DNA from: Emydura subglobosa
Taxonomy: Eukaryota > Chordata > Testudines > Chelidae
Direction of reading: 5' to 3'
DNA length: 64,000 bases
NCBI GenBank assembly: GCA_007922225.1
Contig: ML679968.1
Coordinates: 7,866,075 to 7,930,074, forward strand
The translations under genes were made by a program, and so were the position numbers. Under the pieces are notes generated by a model. The model did not search any database and had not been told where the DNA came from. It saw only the letters and a program-made list of their open reading frames with translations. This document shows, one piece after another, positions 11,437 through 24,159 of this stretch (position 1 is its first letter; the number at the start of each line of letters is the position of its first letter).

Positions 11437-12740
11437 GTAAAATAGTTAGTAAGAAGATGGAATCAATTGTATATGAGGCACAGCTACAGTACAAAGACCC
11501 ATAACAGCAATATTAGGAAATAAACAGGTTATTTTATTTTGAAGCACACATTCTTTCCTGGGTTGGTTAATATCATAGCAACTCATTTTAGGGTAATTAG
11601 TTCACAAGGTAAGAAGATGAATACAATAGAGAAAAGGGCACAATAAAGCTAGGAATAAACATTAAAATATAAAGGTATGAATAATACAAGCATCACTAAT
11701 ACCCCACACCAGCCTTTATGTGGCTCCCATACTCATTGATTTCAATCTGAGTTGCATCCATGCTGGGAGGGCAGATTGGACCTCATGCTTTTTTTTAAGA
11801 GTAAGAACCTATGTCAATGATATTAAATGGTTTTAGTAATGAAAATAGTTAGCAACTTATTACACGAGGCCTAATTCCCATTTTCTGCTATAAATACATG
11901 TGTTTGGCCTCATATAGAAATGATTATTCCTCCCATTTTATTTACAACAACTAGCCCTGGAATGCAATCCCTGGTATGTTGTGAGAACTGCAATATGCTG
12001 GCTTTGTGGATAAAAGTGAAGATATCAGTCAATACACTCAGAGCATATCTATGATTTTGTAAGTAAGTGCTTTTTTTTGTAAGAGATTTTGTAAGTGCTC
12101 CAAAATTATCTTCCATAGCTATGTAGCTACTTCCTGATCACCCAAATCTCCACTGCAGCATGGTACATAAGCTGTGCTATGCCAGATATAGTCTAGCCCT
12201 GGGATGTGACACAGTCAGCCTCAAAAACACTCTGTTCTCTGAAGTGTTATTATTAACTTTCAAAATACACTCATCTCCATTGATTCCCATCCTTTTCATG
12301 GGAATGCACAAGGCATGTTCTGTGGATTGGAACCTCTTTTAAGAGGTGTTTTAATACATGCATAGTATATATAATAGGGAGAGGAAAAATAATTATCTTG
12401 TTCATTTTAAAATACTTTACTCTTCAGTATTTTGTGACAGGGACTGTGCTCAGTGACTGTCTATGCCAAAAAGCTTCCTCATCAAAATGGAGTGAGGGTG
12501 GTGCCAGTTAAAAAAAGTATGGATGGCCAAGACAAAATTTTTCAAAAATATGTGACTGAAGTTAGCCTACCAAATTCATATTTGGCCACATAAGTAGCCA
12601 AGTCGAGTGTTAAATTAGCCTCAACTCCCCACAGCTTCATCTGACTTCAATGGCAACTTCTGGGTGTTCAATACTTTTGAAAATCAGGTAATTCATTCAA
12701 ATCCCTGGATGTGGACACTGGTACATGTAAGCCAACATTT
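10301..12740. other. Unassigned DNA
   Basis: No exon, gene or firmly recognised repeat. It includes a 29-base T run at 11404-11432. Short frames on both strands look random. Confidence 0.5.
11404..11432 (+). repeat. Homopolymer T29
   Basis: Twenty-nine consecutive T. It could be the inverted poly-A of a retroposed sequence, but no element adjoins it recognisably. Confidence 0.9.
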
Positions 12741-12742
12741 AG

Positions 12743-12880
12743 AAAAGTGACTAGTGATTTCTAGGTTCCCAACTTGAGACACCTTAAAGGAGCCTAAGCT
12801 TTTGAAAATCAAGGACCCTTTAAGATGTCTCAAGTTGGGTACTCAAAAAATTTAGGTACCTTAAATCACTAATTACTTTT
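12743..12880. repeat. Fold-back (hairpin) element
   Basis: The left arm contains 'cccaacttgagacaccttaaag'-like sequence (12768-12790). The right arm, 'ctttaagatgtctcaagttggg' (12818-12839), is its complement with one mismatch. Outer bases also pair: 'aaaagtgactagtgattt' at 12743 against 'aaatcactaattactttt' ending at 12880. The right arm carries about 17 extra bases. Confidence 0.75.
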
Positions 12881-13112
12881 AAAAACTTTCAAGCCTTCAC
12901 CTGCTGCTTTCAAAGGGCCATTTTGTCCCTGGCATTTATTTAGGTTCTCCTGTCGTGCACTCTACACAAAAGTTAGTGACAACTGCAGTCTCTGTACTAG
13001 GTCCAGTGTAGGCCATCTCCTGATGGGCACTCCTGGGGCAGAATTCACACTGAGGGTCGGATTTAGGGGATGGCCTGGGGTGATGAACTTGCAGGGCTCT
13101 GGGTTTGGGGTA

Positions 13113-13320
13113 CTGTTTTTGTTGTTAGCGACAAAAGGAAAAATAGGATGTCTGAAGTAAAATGTTTCAGGTATTCTGTATGTGGATTCATTTTTCACCA
13201 ACCTCCTAGAATGTTCTGGACCTTTGTAGAATTTCATGGAACTTTCCAGACTTTCTGAGAACTACATTTTCCTCAAACCTCCTCGAATGTTGTCAGTCAT
13301 GCCCTCGTGAGAATATAAGG
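13113..13320 (+). repeat. Dispersed repeat, copy 2
   Basis: Second copy of the repeat at 7243-7455, same orientation, 5.87 kb away. It is followed by 'gagaatataagg', a TATA-like site that would suit an LTR, but no LTR borders are provable. Confidence 0.75.
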
Positions 13321-13399
13321 GGTGGGGTGGTGTCAATCAATCAGTGAGATATAAGAACAAAGTGAAGTGAGAGCCCAGCTGTGATATTGTGAACCTTGC

Positions 13400-16300
13400 T
13401 TTAGTGTGTAATTGTGAAAGTGTACTTGTAGGAGGGTGCTGAAATGGAGGGCCGCCAAAGACGGTCCTTGCCTTGGACACTATTTGACCTAGGCCCTGTT
13501 CACCCCTGCGTAAGTGAAGAGGAGGAAGGACAATCCTACTCTTCACTGATGCCAGCAGAGCAAGCGTGGCTTATCAGCTAATACAGGCTGTGCTACTCTG
13601 TAATATTTCTGGGCCCAAGCTGCTTCAAAAAGATTCTCTTTATTCAGTAACTCAGTTTCAACTGCCTCTGCATAGAGAACATGATATTTTGCAGTAACTC
13701 TTCCCAGGTCCTTTGTCTAGGAAGCTAACTGACTTAAAGGTACAGTTTCCAAAACTACACATCCTGCAACATCCTAAAGGCACCCCGAGGTACAATCTCT
13801 CTCTGAACCCTCCTGTAGGGAGGAGTGCAGATCCACAACAACCCCTACTCAGTGCTGAGCGCAACAGGCACAATCTAGCCCAGCACATTTATCTAGCACC
13901 TTAAATGGCTTCCTGTCAGATTTTTTTCCCCCCCAAAAAAAAACCCGTTGAAAGAAATAAAAGGAACACAAAATTGTGAGCAGATTGTGGACTGAGTTAA
14001 TTAGTGGTGGATCAGGGTTCTTTATTATTTGCACTTCTGCCATAAGTCAGTCTCACTGTGAACAATTAGAAATGTTACAAACAGGAGATATAAAGAAATT
14101 GAGTCTTGCAAAAGCAGCTGAAAATTTGTACTTAAGGGAGAAATTTGAGTATTGTGTAAATCATTCCTTGTGGTTTCTATTTCATTTCCGTTTGGGGTAT
14201 TTTTTTTGGCAAATTGAAAACTAACATTTTTTTGGTTAAAAATCTAGTACTGACTCTGTTTTAGTATAAAAGATACTCCTCTTGCCAGAACCTTAATTTT
14301 ATTATTTATGGTACAATATTATTGCATTGAATGGCATTTCTTAGTATTAAAAAGTCTCCTGAAAACGAATATTTGCAAAGCAGGAGTTTTTCTCCATAAC
14401 ATACGCATATCATTCTCAATAATGCCATAGAACTCTAATGTTTTAACAGAATAATCGTGTTCTCTGAAAATGAGCCTCTTTTTAAAAACCATATACAGCA
14501 GAAGCCACTTAAAGGTCATGATTTACTGCCCCAACAACACATAATCACAGATATCTACTACTATTGTAAGTATAGGTGAAAATCTTGGATACGGCTGTGT
14601 AATGACTGCAGGCAATGGCTGACTTTTTAATGGTACCTGCTATCCTCAAATATTTTGTTGCTTTTCAAAAAAAATCCTGCCATCTCTGAATTTCTGTCAT
14701 TTCTTTACCTTGAAAAATATTGAATGATGTTTAGAATATCATTGTCAGCTATGGAAACTGACGTTTATTATTTAACCACAAAGCAGGTACAGATTAAGAA
14801 GTAGTAAGGACAAACTTTTGCACCTCAACCACTGATAATATATCTCAACTGTGTTCTGGAGGGACCACTCTACCATCCTGATTCTGGGCTTGTCAGAGCT
14901 CTACTCCTGTGTGGAGCCCCAATGACTAACTGGACTGGTGCAGGTATTCATCTTCTTAGAGTCAGCTGGGGAGTTATTCAATAATACCCTCAAGAGATGA
15001 ATGAGTAGTTCATTATCTATGCCAATTGAATCGCTATACTCTCTGCTGAAACTGTGAACAATGGTATCAATTAATGTCTATTCTGGTGGTATATATTGAA
15101 GTAGATACCTGTTCACTAGCAACAGGCCTGGAAAAAAACTCTATTCATTTTATAAGAACAGCCATAAAATGTTAATGATTGTCACTCACTGGGCACAGAA
15201 GTAGACACCAACTCATATTAGGGTAGAGGCTTTGCTACCTGCAATATTATGCATATAATATGCATCACATTTCATATCTATTATTTCTGGAAAAATTCCT
15301 GCACATTTTTTTACTACAAACTGACTGAATCCTCAGTGGGATCCACGTGAATTGAGACCATTCTACAGCTCATAATGCAGCTATATGATACAACAGACTC
15401 TTTAGTTGATTAATGTATGACTCTGAGCAGGAAATTGCACTTCATCTTCATTATTTATCAGCTTATTCATTCAGTCTGCAAATCCATGCAGTATAATATT
15501 ATATGCTACTAGAGGTTTCCATGGCATTGTAATGGAGAAAAGGGCTCCAAAGACATCTCTTCATTCTTATTCAGAAATGCTTTGATGTGCTTCAAAGATA
15601 AAAGCCATTTTACTGTGTTCACAAGGAGTGAAAGTGTCCTATTATGACAAAAAAATTCTTTTAGTAGGATGGTTAAGTGAAGCTTAACATTGGTTTCAGT
15701 TGAATAAAAACACTCACTGATGTCAGGTCATGATTCATATTTACCCTCTTCAAATCCCCTGGTCTTCATCAAAAATCCTTACATCTTTTCCTAAAAATGC
15801 AGGCTTTGTTACATAACCTGTTACAGGATTACACTGTTCACATTTTCTTTTGATAAAATGAAGTATTTAGGTCAGTAAGCTGACATTAGAGACAAAAGAT
15901 GCTCAATTAACTATTTCTAAGGCCATCCTCTCTCTTGTTCAGGGGGCACCCATTAAAGACTATTGACCCTCATGGGCATTAAGGTTTTGTGAATCTCTTG
16001 AACTACTTTTCAATTTCATAAAACTAGTGTGTATTTCTGAACTTTCCCCCCTGTAATTTAAACATGTGTCAAATGCTGCTCTCAGATAACACTGATATAA
16101 ACTTGGAGTAACTCCTTCAGTTTCAGAATAGAATAGAATATAGCTTTCCACTAGCTAACTAGTATTTAGATATTATGCTTTGAGTTACTCTACATTTACA
16201 CTGGAATAACAGAGTAGAATTGGGCCCTAAGATTATAGTTATTTATTAATTCTACTGAAGTATTTCCCAGAGGCCTCCCATCAAGATGATGGCTCCATTC

Positions 16301-17150
16301 TGCTGGGCATTGTTCAAACATACAGGAAAACACCGTCCCTATCTGAGGATCTTATCACCTACGGAACATTCCTGCAAACCCTTACACATGTGCTTAACTT
16401 AATGCAGTGTGTATACACTCACTGACTTCAATGGGACTGCTCACAGTGCATAATGTTAATCATATGTACGTTTTTGCAGGATTGAGACCTAAAACAAAAT
16501 GCTAAGTCATCCACTTAAGATACTAATGAGTCTTAACAAAGTACGCTCTAGGTCAGGGTGATAAATAGGGATGGTGAACCAGTTCACAGAAAACAAGATC
16601 CTTCACCCAAACTCTAACCAAAATACTCTGAAAGTTCAAAACTGGTTAACTATTTTGTTGTTTCAGTTTTCATTTTTGGCTCTTCTGCATTTTCAGAAGC
16701 CCACGAAGGTCTCATTCCAATCCCTAATAGCTAATATTGGTTTAAAACCTGAAACCTGAGATCTTTATCCCTTCCAAAACTTTGTTTACATTAACTGTTA
16801 TAACTCTGGCTGTTTTTACGGATAACAAGAATATTCAATCTCTCCTTGACTTTTACAAAGTTATTGAAGTTAATGTCATCCTGTGTCAGCAAGTGTTAGC
16901 CTCTAACTACATATTGGATGAAAAAGTATTTCCTTAAATAATTTTCCAATTTGCAATTCAAATTTGAATTTGAATTTCAGTTTCATTAAATGTCCCCGTG
17001 TTCTTCTATTGTGCTATTGGAACATAGAGTCTTCTGCTGTACTTTCGCTGGATCATTAATTAGTTTATGTATCTTTTATCATGCCACCTCTTATTCATCT
17101 GATTTCTAAGGTAAATAATTCCATACCAATGTTTTCAATCTCTCTTCCTA
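13400..17150. other. Unassigned DNA with one short palindromic repeat
   Basis: No gene is seen. The segment 13630-13910 is moderately GC-rich and unclassified. The segment 16140-16215 ('agttactctacatttacac') looks like a fragment of the tactcc/ttacac hairpin family. Confidence 0.4.
16365..16490. repeat. MITE-like hairpin repeat (cttaag family)
   Basis: 'cctgcaaacccttacacatg' at the left and 'catatgtacgtttttgcagg' at the right are imperfect inverted complements. The centre is 'cactgacttcaatgggactgc', typical of this family in the window. Confidence 0.6.
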
Positions 17151-17155
17151 TTAAG

Positions 17156-17641
17156 GTATGTCTACATTGCAATATAAGACAAGGGTTAGTAGAACTCAAT
17201 TTAGTAGTCTTGTTAATTTAGCGTTTGAGTGTCTACACTAATTTGTAACCCTAGGTTAGGAATTGTTGAACCCTCAGGCTCCAGGGTTTACAACTGCATT
17301 ATGCAGGCCTCAGTCCAGCTATCCATCTCCCAGACTTCCTAGTGTCCACCTTAAATGCAGCTCTAGACCTTTGTTCATGGTTCAGTGGGAGAAAACTTGA
17401 CTACCAAACTTGACTGTCCAGAGGATAGAGAAAGTCAGCCTGTGGGATTGTGGGATACTTTTGGTAGACTCCCAGAGTATAAGTACAGTGGGGCTGCCTC
17501 TATACTGCAAAGCAACAGGTCTTCCCTCCATACCTATGGGATCCTGGGACCCTGGATCAGCGTAATGTGTGTGTAAATAGAATGGGGGTTAGGCTTACTC
17601 TTGAGTTTGTGCCCTGGCCTTACATTGCAATGTAGACACAG
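17156..17641. mobile_element. MITE (about 486 bp) with terminal inverted repeats
   Basis: The left end 'tatgtctacattgcaat' is the inverted complement of the right end 'attgcaatgtagacaca', one mismatch in 17. The interior has no transposase frame. The shape matches non-autonomous DNA transposons whose ends read 'tgtctacactgcaa', common in turtle-like genomes. Confidence 0.65.
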
Positions 17642-17934
17642 TAGAGACAGAGTTTTCACATGCTTATATTTACTTTCACTGTCCTTCTGACCCACTAATT
17701 CTGTAATATCCTGCTATGAGACAGGGTGGCCTGTTCTGCACAGATAATCTGTTTTGGGATTACCCTGGTATGTGGTTCTACAGGATACTGAATGAGTTGC
17801 TATATAACAGCTGAATGCATTCCTTTGACAGGTCTGCAAGGACAAGTCGTGTCCTCTCTCTATTCATTTACTAAGTTTTCAGATATAGTCATTGGAGCAT
17901 AAGTGGGCAGATGAATAGGTGCACCTATAGTAAT

Positions 17935-18175
17935 AATATTTTGCAATACTGCAGCCTTTTTCCAACTGGATCTCCCAAAGAGTTTTACGAACATTAATGA
18001 GTTATATCTCACTACACTCTTGTTAAACAGGGAAGTATTATCCTAATTTTACAGTGCTAAGTGACTCCCCTTAGATTGCACATAAAAATGTGTGGCACAT
18101 CCGGGAAAGGTAATCCCAGAACTCCTGACTCCCAGGTCTATCATTCTGAGATGCACAAAACCAACATTCTCCACC
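17935..18175 (-). mobile_element. MIR-type tRNA-derived SINE
   Basis: On the minus strand this follows the MIR-like plan. Plus-strand landmarks are 'ctcccaaagagttttac', 'gggaagtattatcctaattttacag', 'taagtgactcccc' and 'ctcctgactcccaggtct'. These correspond to the conserved core and the tRNA-related head of these SINEs. Confidence 0.7.
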
Positions 18176-18179
18176 ATAG

Positions 18180-18890
18180 GTGTGATTCAATGGTCATGAA
18201 AAGACTCCCACTGAGTTCAGTGGGCTTCATATCAGGCTATGAGTGAACACTGAAATTGCATGAAACTTCTCATGAGGAACAGTGCTGCTCTTTCAGGCTT
18301 AAAGTAAATGAGTTATGCCAATAACATTTTAAACAAATCATATCAATTTAATTGTGTTTGACCTCACTGCTGCAGGACTGTAGTTGGTAATGAGGGAAGT
18401 ATAATATTTGGTGTTTTCAATTCAAATATTTTGTTTGTACTTCTGCTCATGAGACTTAGAGGCAGAAATAACATCACACAATTCTTGAGCCGTAGAAGAA
18501 ATAATATTGTTAGCTATGTTTGAGGTATTTGTATTTTGGGGCACTAAGAAATGAATGCTCAACTGTCCACATGAAGAGAGAGGATAGAATCAAATGCTTG
18601 AGAAAATATTTAAGTTTATAAAACCATTTAAATAAATGGGATTTCTGTAAATTGAATGAGAAATTTTGTTCAAAGGCTGTATTCAATGGTTCATATTAAA
18701 GTCTAAAACAGTACATAGCTAATCTATCAAGCTGGAGGAATAAATGCATGAAAAATTATTGCTACACTGGGGGAGGCTTTCTGGATTTAGAAGCTCATGC
18801 AGCATTTTCTTGATCTATTTAGTTTCCCCCAGATTAGAATTTACTTCCATTCGATTTTGTTTCAAGTGTGTAAACAAACGTCCTCTGTGA
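18180..18890. other. Unassigned AT-rich DNA
   Basis: No gene or recognised repeat. Confidence 0.5.
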
Positions 18891-18894
18891 GCCT

Positions 18895-19735
18895 GCACCT
18901 GGTCAATCATCAGACCAAGAAAAGAAGATCTACATTGACAGAAAGGAACTGCAAAATGTAGAACACTTTGCCTACCTTGGTTGCCATCTCTTCAAGAGGG
19001 TGAATATAGATGTCAAAATTCAGCACAGAATCTCACCTGGTGTTCAATAACCATGATATCAGAACATACACTAGACTCCTAGTTTACAAAGAGCTGGTAA
19101 TTCCAACTCTCCTCTATGGCTGGGAGACCTGGGTGATCTACAAAAAACATTTCCAAAACCAGGAACATCAACACCAGCATTTTCTCCATAAGATCCTCAA
19201 CAAAAAGTGGGAGGATCACCACAGTAACATCAGTGTCCTTACAGAGGCCAACATCTTTGAGGCCCTGATTATTCAGAACCAGCTGAGGTGGAGTGGGCAT
19301 TGTGTGCATATGTACGCCCTACTCACCAAAGGAGAAAGGAAACAAGGAGGCCAAAAGAAACATTTTAAAGACACTCTCAAGACAAACATCAAGAGATGTG
19401 GCATTGACATCACACACTGGGAGACAGTCACCCCAGACATGGCAAACTGGCAAAGACTTGTCAGAGAAGGAACAACCACTTTTGAGGAAAATCGCTTCGT
19501 CTTGGTCTCAGAAAAACACCAGAAAAGAAAGGACAGACAACTGTCCTGTAGCAATTGCAGCCTAATCCTGCCTTCTAATACCATGTGCAACGTCTGCCAA
19601 TACGTCTATGGCTCAAGGACCAGACTTCTCAGTCACCAGAGGACCCACATAAAACAAAACCTACGAAAGATCATCCTCGACCACCAGGGATCACCGACGA
19701 CGAGTAAGGTCAAGATGACCTACATCACCATTTAA
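18895..19735 (+). pseudogene. Non-LTR retrotransposon ORF2, C-terminal part, with C2H2 finger
   Basis: A short lead (about 18916-19046, containing 'HFAYLGCHLF') shifts frame into a 241-codon frame at 19010-19735, the longest in the window. Residues 33-41 'PTLLYGWETW'-type and 92-97 'LRWSGH' are the post-RT thumb motifs of LINE ORF2 proteins. Near the end C180/C183 form a CxxC, and C193-x2-C196-x12-H209-x3-H213 is a textbook C2H2 finger. The catalytic RT core is absent, so it is a 5'-truncated insertion and inactive. The LLYG..TW/LRW.GH plus finger plan occurs in several LINE clades; I cannot fix the clade, but it differs from the CR1 copies here. The frame has stayed open after truncation, which suggests a younger insertion. 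Confidence 0.75.
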
Positions 19736-19739
19736 GACG

Positions 19740-20040
19740 TGCTTTGTGCAGAACTCTGTTGTGCACTCACTTATTCAAAACAAAACAACAATGGAGGATG
19801 TTTGTGAGTGTTTTATAATTCAAGTATGAGATAGCTGTCTCTGTAAGGATTCACAAACTGACAATTCACTAAATCAATGGGATTGGATCAGACCGTGAGA
19901 CAGCTGTCTTTTTTTTTTTTTTTTTGCTTTTCCTTTTTTTATTTTAATAAGCATGTGCAAAATGAGAATTCAGAGAGAAAATACTTAGTGTTAAGATTAT
20001 AGCATATGAAAATAAATTCACAGCATTACTTGTATGACAT
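19740..20040. other. Unassigned DNA with 17-base T run
   Basis: The T run is at 19909-19925. Nothing gene-like. Confidence 0.5.
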
Positions 20041-20044
20041 GATC

Positions 20045-20230
20045 ACCTACAGGCCCTCATTGATACTTGGACCTCAGAGTTCTTGATACTATACAAATAT
20101 ATAGTGGGAGTTTGTCCTTTCCCTGAAGAACTTTTAATGTAAACAGATAAAGGACAAGAGAGGAAACAGAGGCATACAGATTGAAGTAGCTCCTGATTCC
20201 CAGACCAATACCCTATCCACTTACTGATCA
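20045..20230 (-). mobile_element. MIR-type SINE, internally deleted
   Basis: Plus-strand landmarks are 'agttcttgatactatacaaa', 'agaggaaacagaggcataca' and 'ctcctgattcccagacc', followed by 'taccctatccactta'. These read as the reverse complement of a tRNA-derived SINE. The usual 'gtgacttgcccaaggtc' block between them is missing. Confidence 0.65.
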
Positions 20231-20234
20231 TTTT

Positions 20235-22030
20235 ATTCATTTATGGATTTATCAAATGTACAATGAAACTTTATATACTATATTTCATACAATATCTCTC
20301 TAAGCATTTTATAGGATTAAGCAAAACAGTTACAAAGCTAAAATAATAATTGAACCAATGATCTCTGGATGATTAGTCAGCATGCCTCAGTTTCAGTGAG
20401 TGACACAACAAATACAATATCAAAGGCCATAAAAGCATTTGGGCTTTGCCCGTACCAAAACCATTTTCACATGCAAGGTAAAGCGTACTAGAAACAAACA
20501 AAACTGACCAATCAAACTGGATGCTTCTTTCCTTGAGGAAAAAAGACTGACCCATTATTCTGAATTATCATAAATGACAACGAAACACACATTCTGCAAT
20601 TCAGAAGAGAGATAAAGCTGTATACTCTCCATTGCCTATACAATGGAGGTTAGTGAGGTTGTATGACTCTTTGCTAATGGCCACATCCTGCTGGATACAT
20701 GTAGGATGATCTTCAGCCCATTTTACACAGATCTGTACTTCAGGTAAGTGCTTTCATCCTATTGCTATCCTGAGCAGCTCAGCAAGTGCCAGCCTTCACT
20801 GGGTAACTGATGTATGTGATGCAGCATAGCTCAGATCTTTCCTATTCCCTGACATTTTAGAGGGTTGATTGAGGAACCTGTATGGGGCAGTTTCTAGCCA
20901 TCTTTTTTAATTCAAGAAAAACTGACGATAGCCAGTCCCAGAATTCAGATATCATAGGCTGTATTGGCCTGTAGCCCATAAAAAGAAATCATGTGCAGAA
21001 TGAAGATTCAGGAATCAAATCTCCTAGACAGCTTCCCAGAAAAGCAGTGGAATGCTCAGGGCTGAACCTGGGCAGAGACAACCTAAACCCAACAGGGTTT
21101 AATCACAACAAGGAGCCAGAGTGAGTTATTTCTTCAGTTAGGGCTAGAGACAGAGCATAGGACAGATTTGCAATTTTCCTTTAATTAAAGTATTGTATAT
21201 AAGTTGTTACCTTGATTCTTCATGTAAATAGTCTCATTCTTTCTCTCTTCTGTCACTTCCTATCTCTGTCAATTAGTCTATACTGTTAATGCATTAGAAT
21301 TTATTTTATCTTTGTTTCATTTTACCCAAGCAAGTTAGAAACTTTGTAGCCATTAAGGATTATTACAAGGGGTAAGCTTAGAAGCAGTGGTTGGGAACTT
21401 TTCACCTCCCTCATGCTTTTTTTTTTTTTTTTTTTTTTGCTGAAAAATGCTTATTTATCAAAACCCAACTCTTTCAGGAAACAGGGTCAGCTCCAGTGAA
21501 TTTCCCAACTTGAAAAAAGTGTAAAAAAAAGGTTGGACGTTGTTAAATCATTTCATTTTGTCATTTTCAAAACAACACTCCCCCCCCCCCCCCTCTTATT
21601 TTTCTAGTTAAGAAAAAGAAAAAGGTCAAATTGAAACTACAAACCTTGATTGACTCAAAGAACAAATATTGGGTTTTTTTGGTTCACAGATATTTGAGAT
21701 TTTGACTTTTCATCCCAATTCAACATGGGTAAAGTATTTCAAACTCTCAAATTTTCATAGGACAGGGAAACTATTTCCTACCCAGTTCTGTTGCTTAACT
21801 TAATGATCTACCCCCGATATCATTCTAAGATTTACCAATGAAAAAAAGATAAGGAATAAAAATAAATCATAAAAGTCCTACACTTGAGTGAAAAGGTGAG
21901 GCAGCATAATCTGTTGCTTTAAAAAAATCTTTAGAAACTAAACCTTGCAAGAATGTGGTCTCTCTCACCCTACACTTGACCATATGGTATAGATCATCAT
22001 ATTTAACCTAAATTGCTCTGCTTAGGAAGT
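20235..22030. other. Unassigned DNA with AT-rich repeats
   Basis: Includes a 22-base T run (21417-21438) and a 14-base C run (21580-21593) inside an AT-rich, ttttga/tcaaaa-type repeat stretch at about 21440-21780. No gene. Confidence 0.45.
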
Positions 22031-22035
22031 ATCCT

Positions 22036-22132
22036 CTCCAGTTTTATGCCTGATTCACTACCGTGTTACTCCACTTTTTCATTGGTATAACTCCATTGAT
22101 TTCAGTGCATTGATACCAGCATAAAACTGGAG
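22036..22132. repeat. MITE-like hairpin repeat (tactcc family)
   Basis: The outer arm 'ctccagttttatgc' (22036-22049) is perfectly complementary to 'gcataaaactggag' (22119-22132). The centre is 'ctccattgatttcagtg'. Confidence 0.75.
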
Positions 22133-22539
22133 TAACACAATGGTAAAGCGGGCCCGAGAATCTATTAAGCACAAAGTGAATCATTTAAAACTCAGATGCT
22201 CAATTTGGAAAATGTGTTGTGATTGTTTATCTTTCCGCCTTACGGATAACAAATATGGAATACCATGGTCTTAGTTGTACTGTGCATATCTATAGTACAT
22301 TTGTACGTATTAGATGGATTTCACCAGTGCTGTCTATGAACTAATCTTATGATAAAATGGCATGACTGCAGTTATATAGGGAGGTCTTTGAACAGCCCAA
22401 AGAACTGACATTGAAGTTATAGCAATGAGGGCAAAATTGAGATGCAATAGCACTAGGATGCCTGGTAAGAGTTGACTTAATGAAACAATTTACTTCCAAG
22501 AGAGCAGAAGAAATAGTTAGTCATGCCTTGATGATATAA

Positions 22540-22810
22540 ATGTAGGTAGAGGATGGTCTTGTAGTTAAATCTCTAGACTGAGGCTCAGGAAAACTAGGTA
22601 CAGTTCTTGCCTGTGCCACAGACTTCCCTTGTGACTTTGAATAGGTTACTCAAAGTTATTGATAGACTACTCCAAAGTGCAGATGTGGCACTTCCTGTAG
22701 TATTGGTTTTGTTACCCATTTTAAAACACAACTTTCAAACTCCTCCTACACAACAACTGTGATGGGTGCTATATAAAAATTAGAAATTAAATAGATAAAT
22801 AATTAATGAA
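22540..22810 (+). mobile_element. MIR-type tRNA-derived SINE
   Basis: The head 'gatggtcttgtagttaaatc' is tRNA-like. The core then has 'ttgcctgtgccacagacttcc' and 'tgtgactttgaataggttac', and the tail has 'gatgggtgctatataaaaat'. Order and spacing fit a plus-strand SINE of about 265 bases. Confidence 0.7.
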
Positions 22811-23194
22811 TTGCTAGACTGCAGCTTCACATAGTTATTTCCTTTGACTCCCAGTTAGTTACAAAAACAACTTAGGTTACTATTGTATCATATATGTTTC
22901 ACAATATATGCAACACATGTTGTACTATAAAAAAATGCATTAAATTGTAAGTTGTAACACTGTAATCCTATAATAAACTGTTGAGTGTCATAAAATTCCT
23001 TAAATCTTTAAAGACTGTGGTTCAGAAATTCAGATTTGTCTGGAGTGCATGTGTGTGTTTGTCCAGCTATACTGAAAGAAGGATGGAGACATCTGATATG
23101 ATTTATTATTTATTATCATCATCAACTTTATTATTGATGCCTGGGACTACCCGGAAGATAAAAGTGTACAGTGCAGATAACCATGTTAATTCAA

Positions 23195-23900
23195 TCATTT
23201 CCAGGGGAGCTTCCGCCAGGCCCCACCCCCTCTTTTTCCATCCAGGTCCCCCAGCCAATCCATTCCTGGGACCACACCATCCACTCCCCCCTTAGGAGGG
23301 TTAAGGTGGACTATAAGATGGGGCGGGTTAGCTTTCTGCCAATCATTGGAGTCACAACCTCTTCTCTCCCCATTTTGTCTTTAGGCATCACCTCCTTTTT
23401 AAGTCCTTTACCTATCAAGCCATTTATCTGGTCACTGTATATGGAGTACGTGCACTGGACATCCACCCTACACTTATATAATGGGTTGTGACATACTCCC
23501 TTTATGCCACATGTCAACAAAGCCCTCCCCAAACCCACTGTGGGGAAGGCAAAAAACCCAGCTCCATCTAGGCTGATCTGGTGGTAAGGGAAAAATTCCT
23601 TCCTAGTCCCTCTAAAAAAGGGGTGGTTAGCACAATGCCCACAGCAGATCTAGACCAAACCTGATATTTCACCATCTAAAAGAGATGGAGGATGGGTGCG
23701 GCCTCAGCCTGCTCTGTGTGAAAGGAGGATACACCACATGGGCTGCCTCTTTTAAACTCTTCTGCCATTTCAGCTTCTAGGGGATGAGTCAGTGTCACCC
23801 CTTGTGCCCTTTTGCAGCAGTTTGACCTCCCTCTCCCTTTCCCCATCCCAGCCATAAAGCACTGTTCCCTTCATTCAGCCAACCAAACAGATCCCTCCCC
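23195..23900. repeat. GC-rich unclassified interspersed repeat
   Basis: A block richer in C and G than its flanks ('ggccccaccccctc', 'gatggggcgggttagc') runs into 'aaattccttcctagtccc', a phrase that also occurs near the minus-strand CR1 at 32.28 kb. I suspect LINE 3'-region or LTR material but cannot classify it. The three frames of 91-106 codons here are unsupported. Confidence 0.4.
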
Positions 23901-24159
23901 CCTTTCCCTCCGCTTCAGTGTGCAATGCGGTCATTAGTAGGAAAGAAGGGGGAAAAACACTGTCAGATTTAAATGTTGCTGGGTTTTTCTACTATGATAC
24001 TTGTATGAAAGACACAACAAAAAAGGAACTTACCCATATAGACTCAGTTCCCCAAAGGTATTGAAATCAATGGGAATTGGGTGTCAAATACCTACGAGCT
24101 CTAGATCTATATTTATTTGCCTAAATCAAAATAGCCTGATTTACAAGAGTGCTGAGCAC

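Noticed and set aside
16365..16490. CRISPR-like or regulatory palindromes
   Set aside because: Copies are dispersed singly with family-specific hairpin structure in a vertebrate genome; MITE-like repeats explain them.
19273..19590. 105-codon minus-strand frame
   Set aside because: Shadow of the LINE ORF2 frame on the plus strand.
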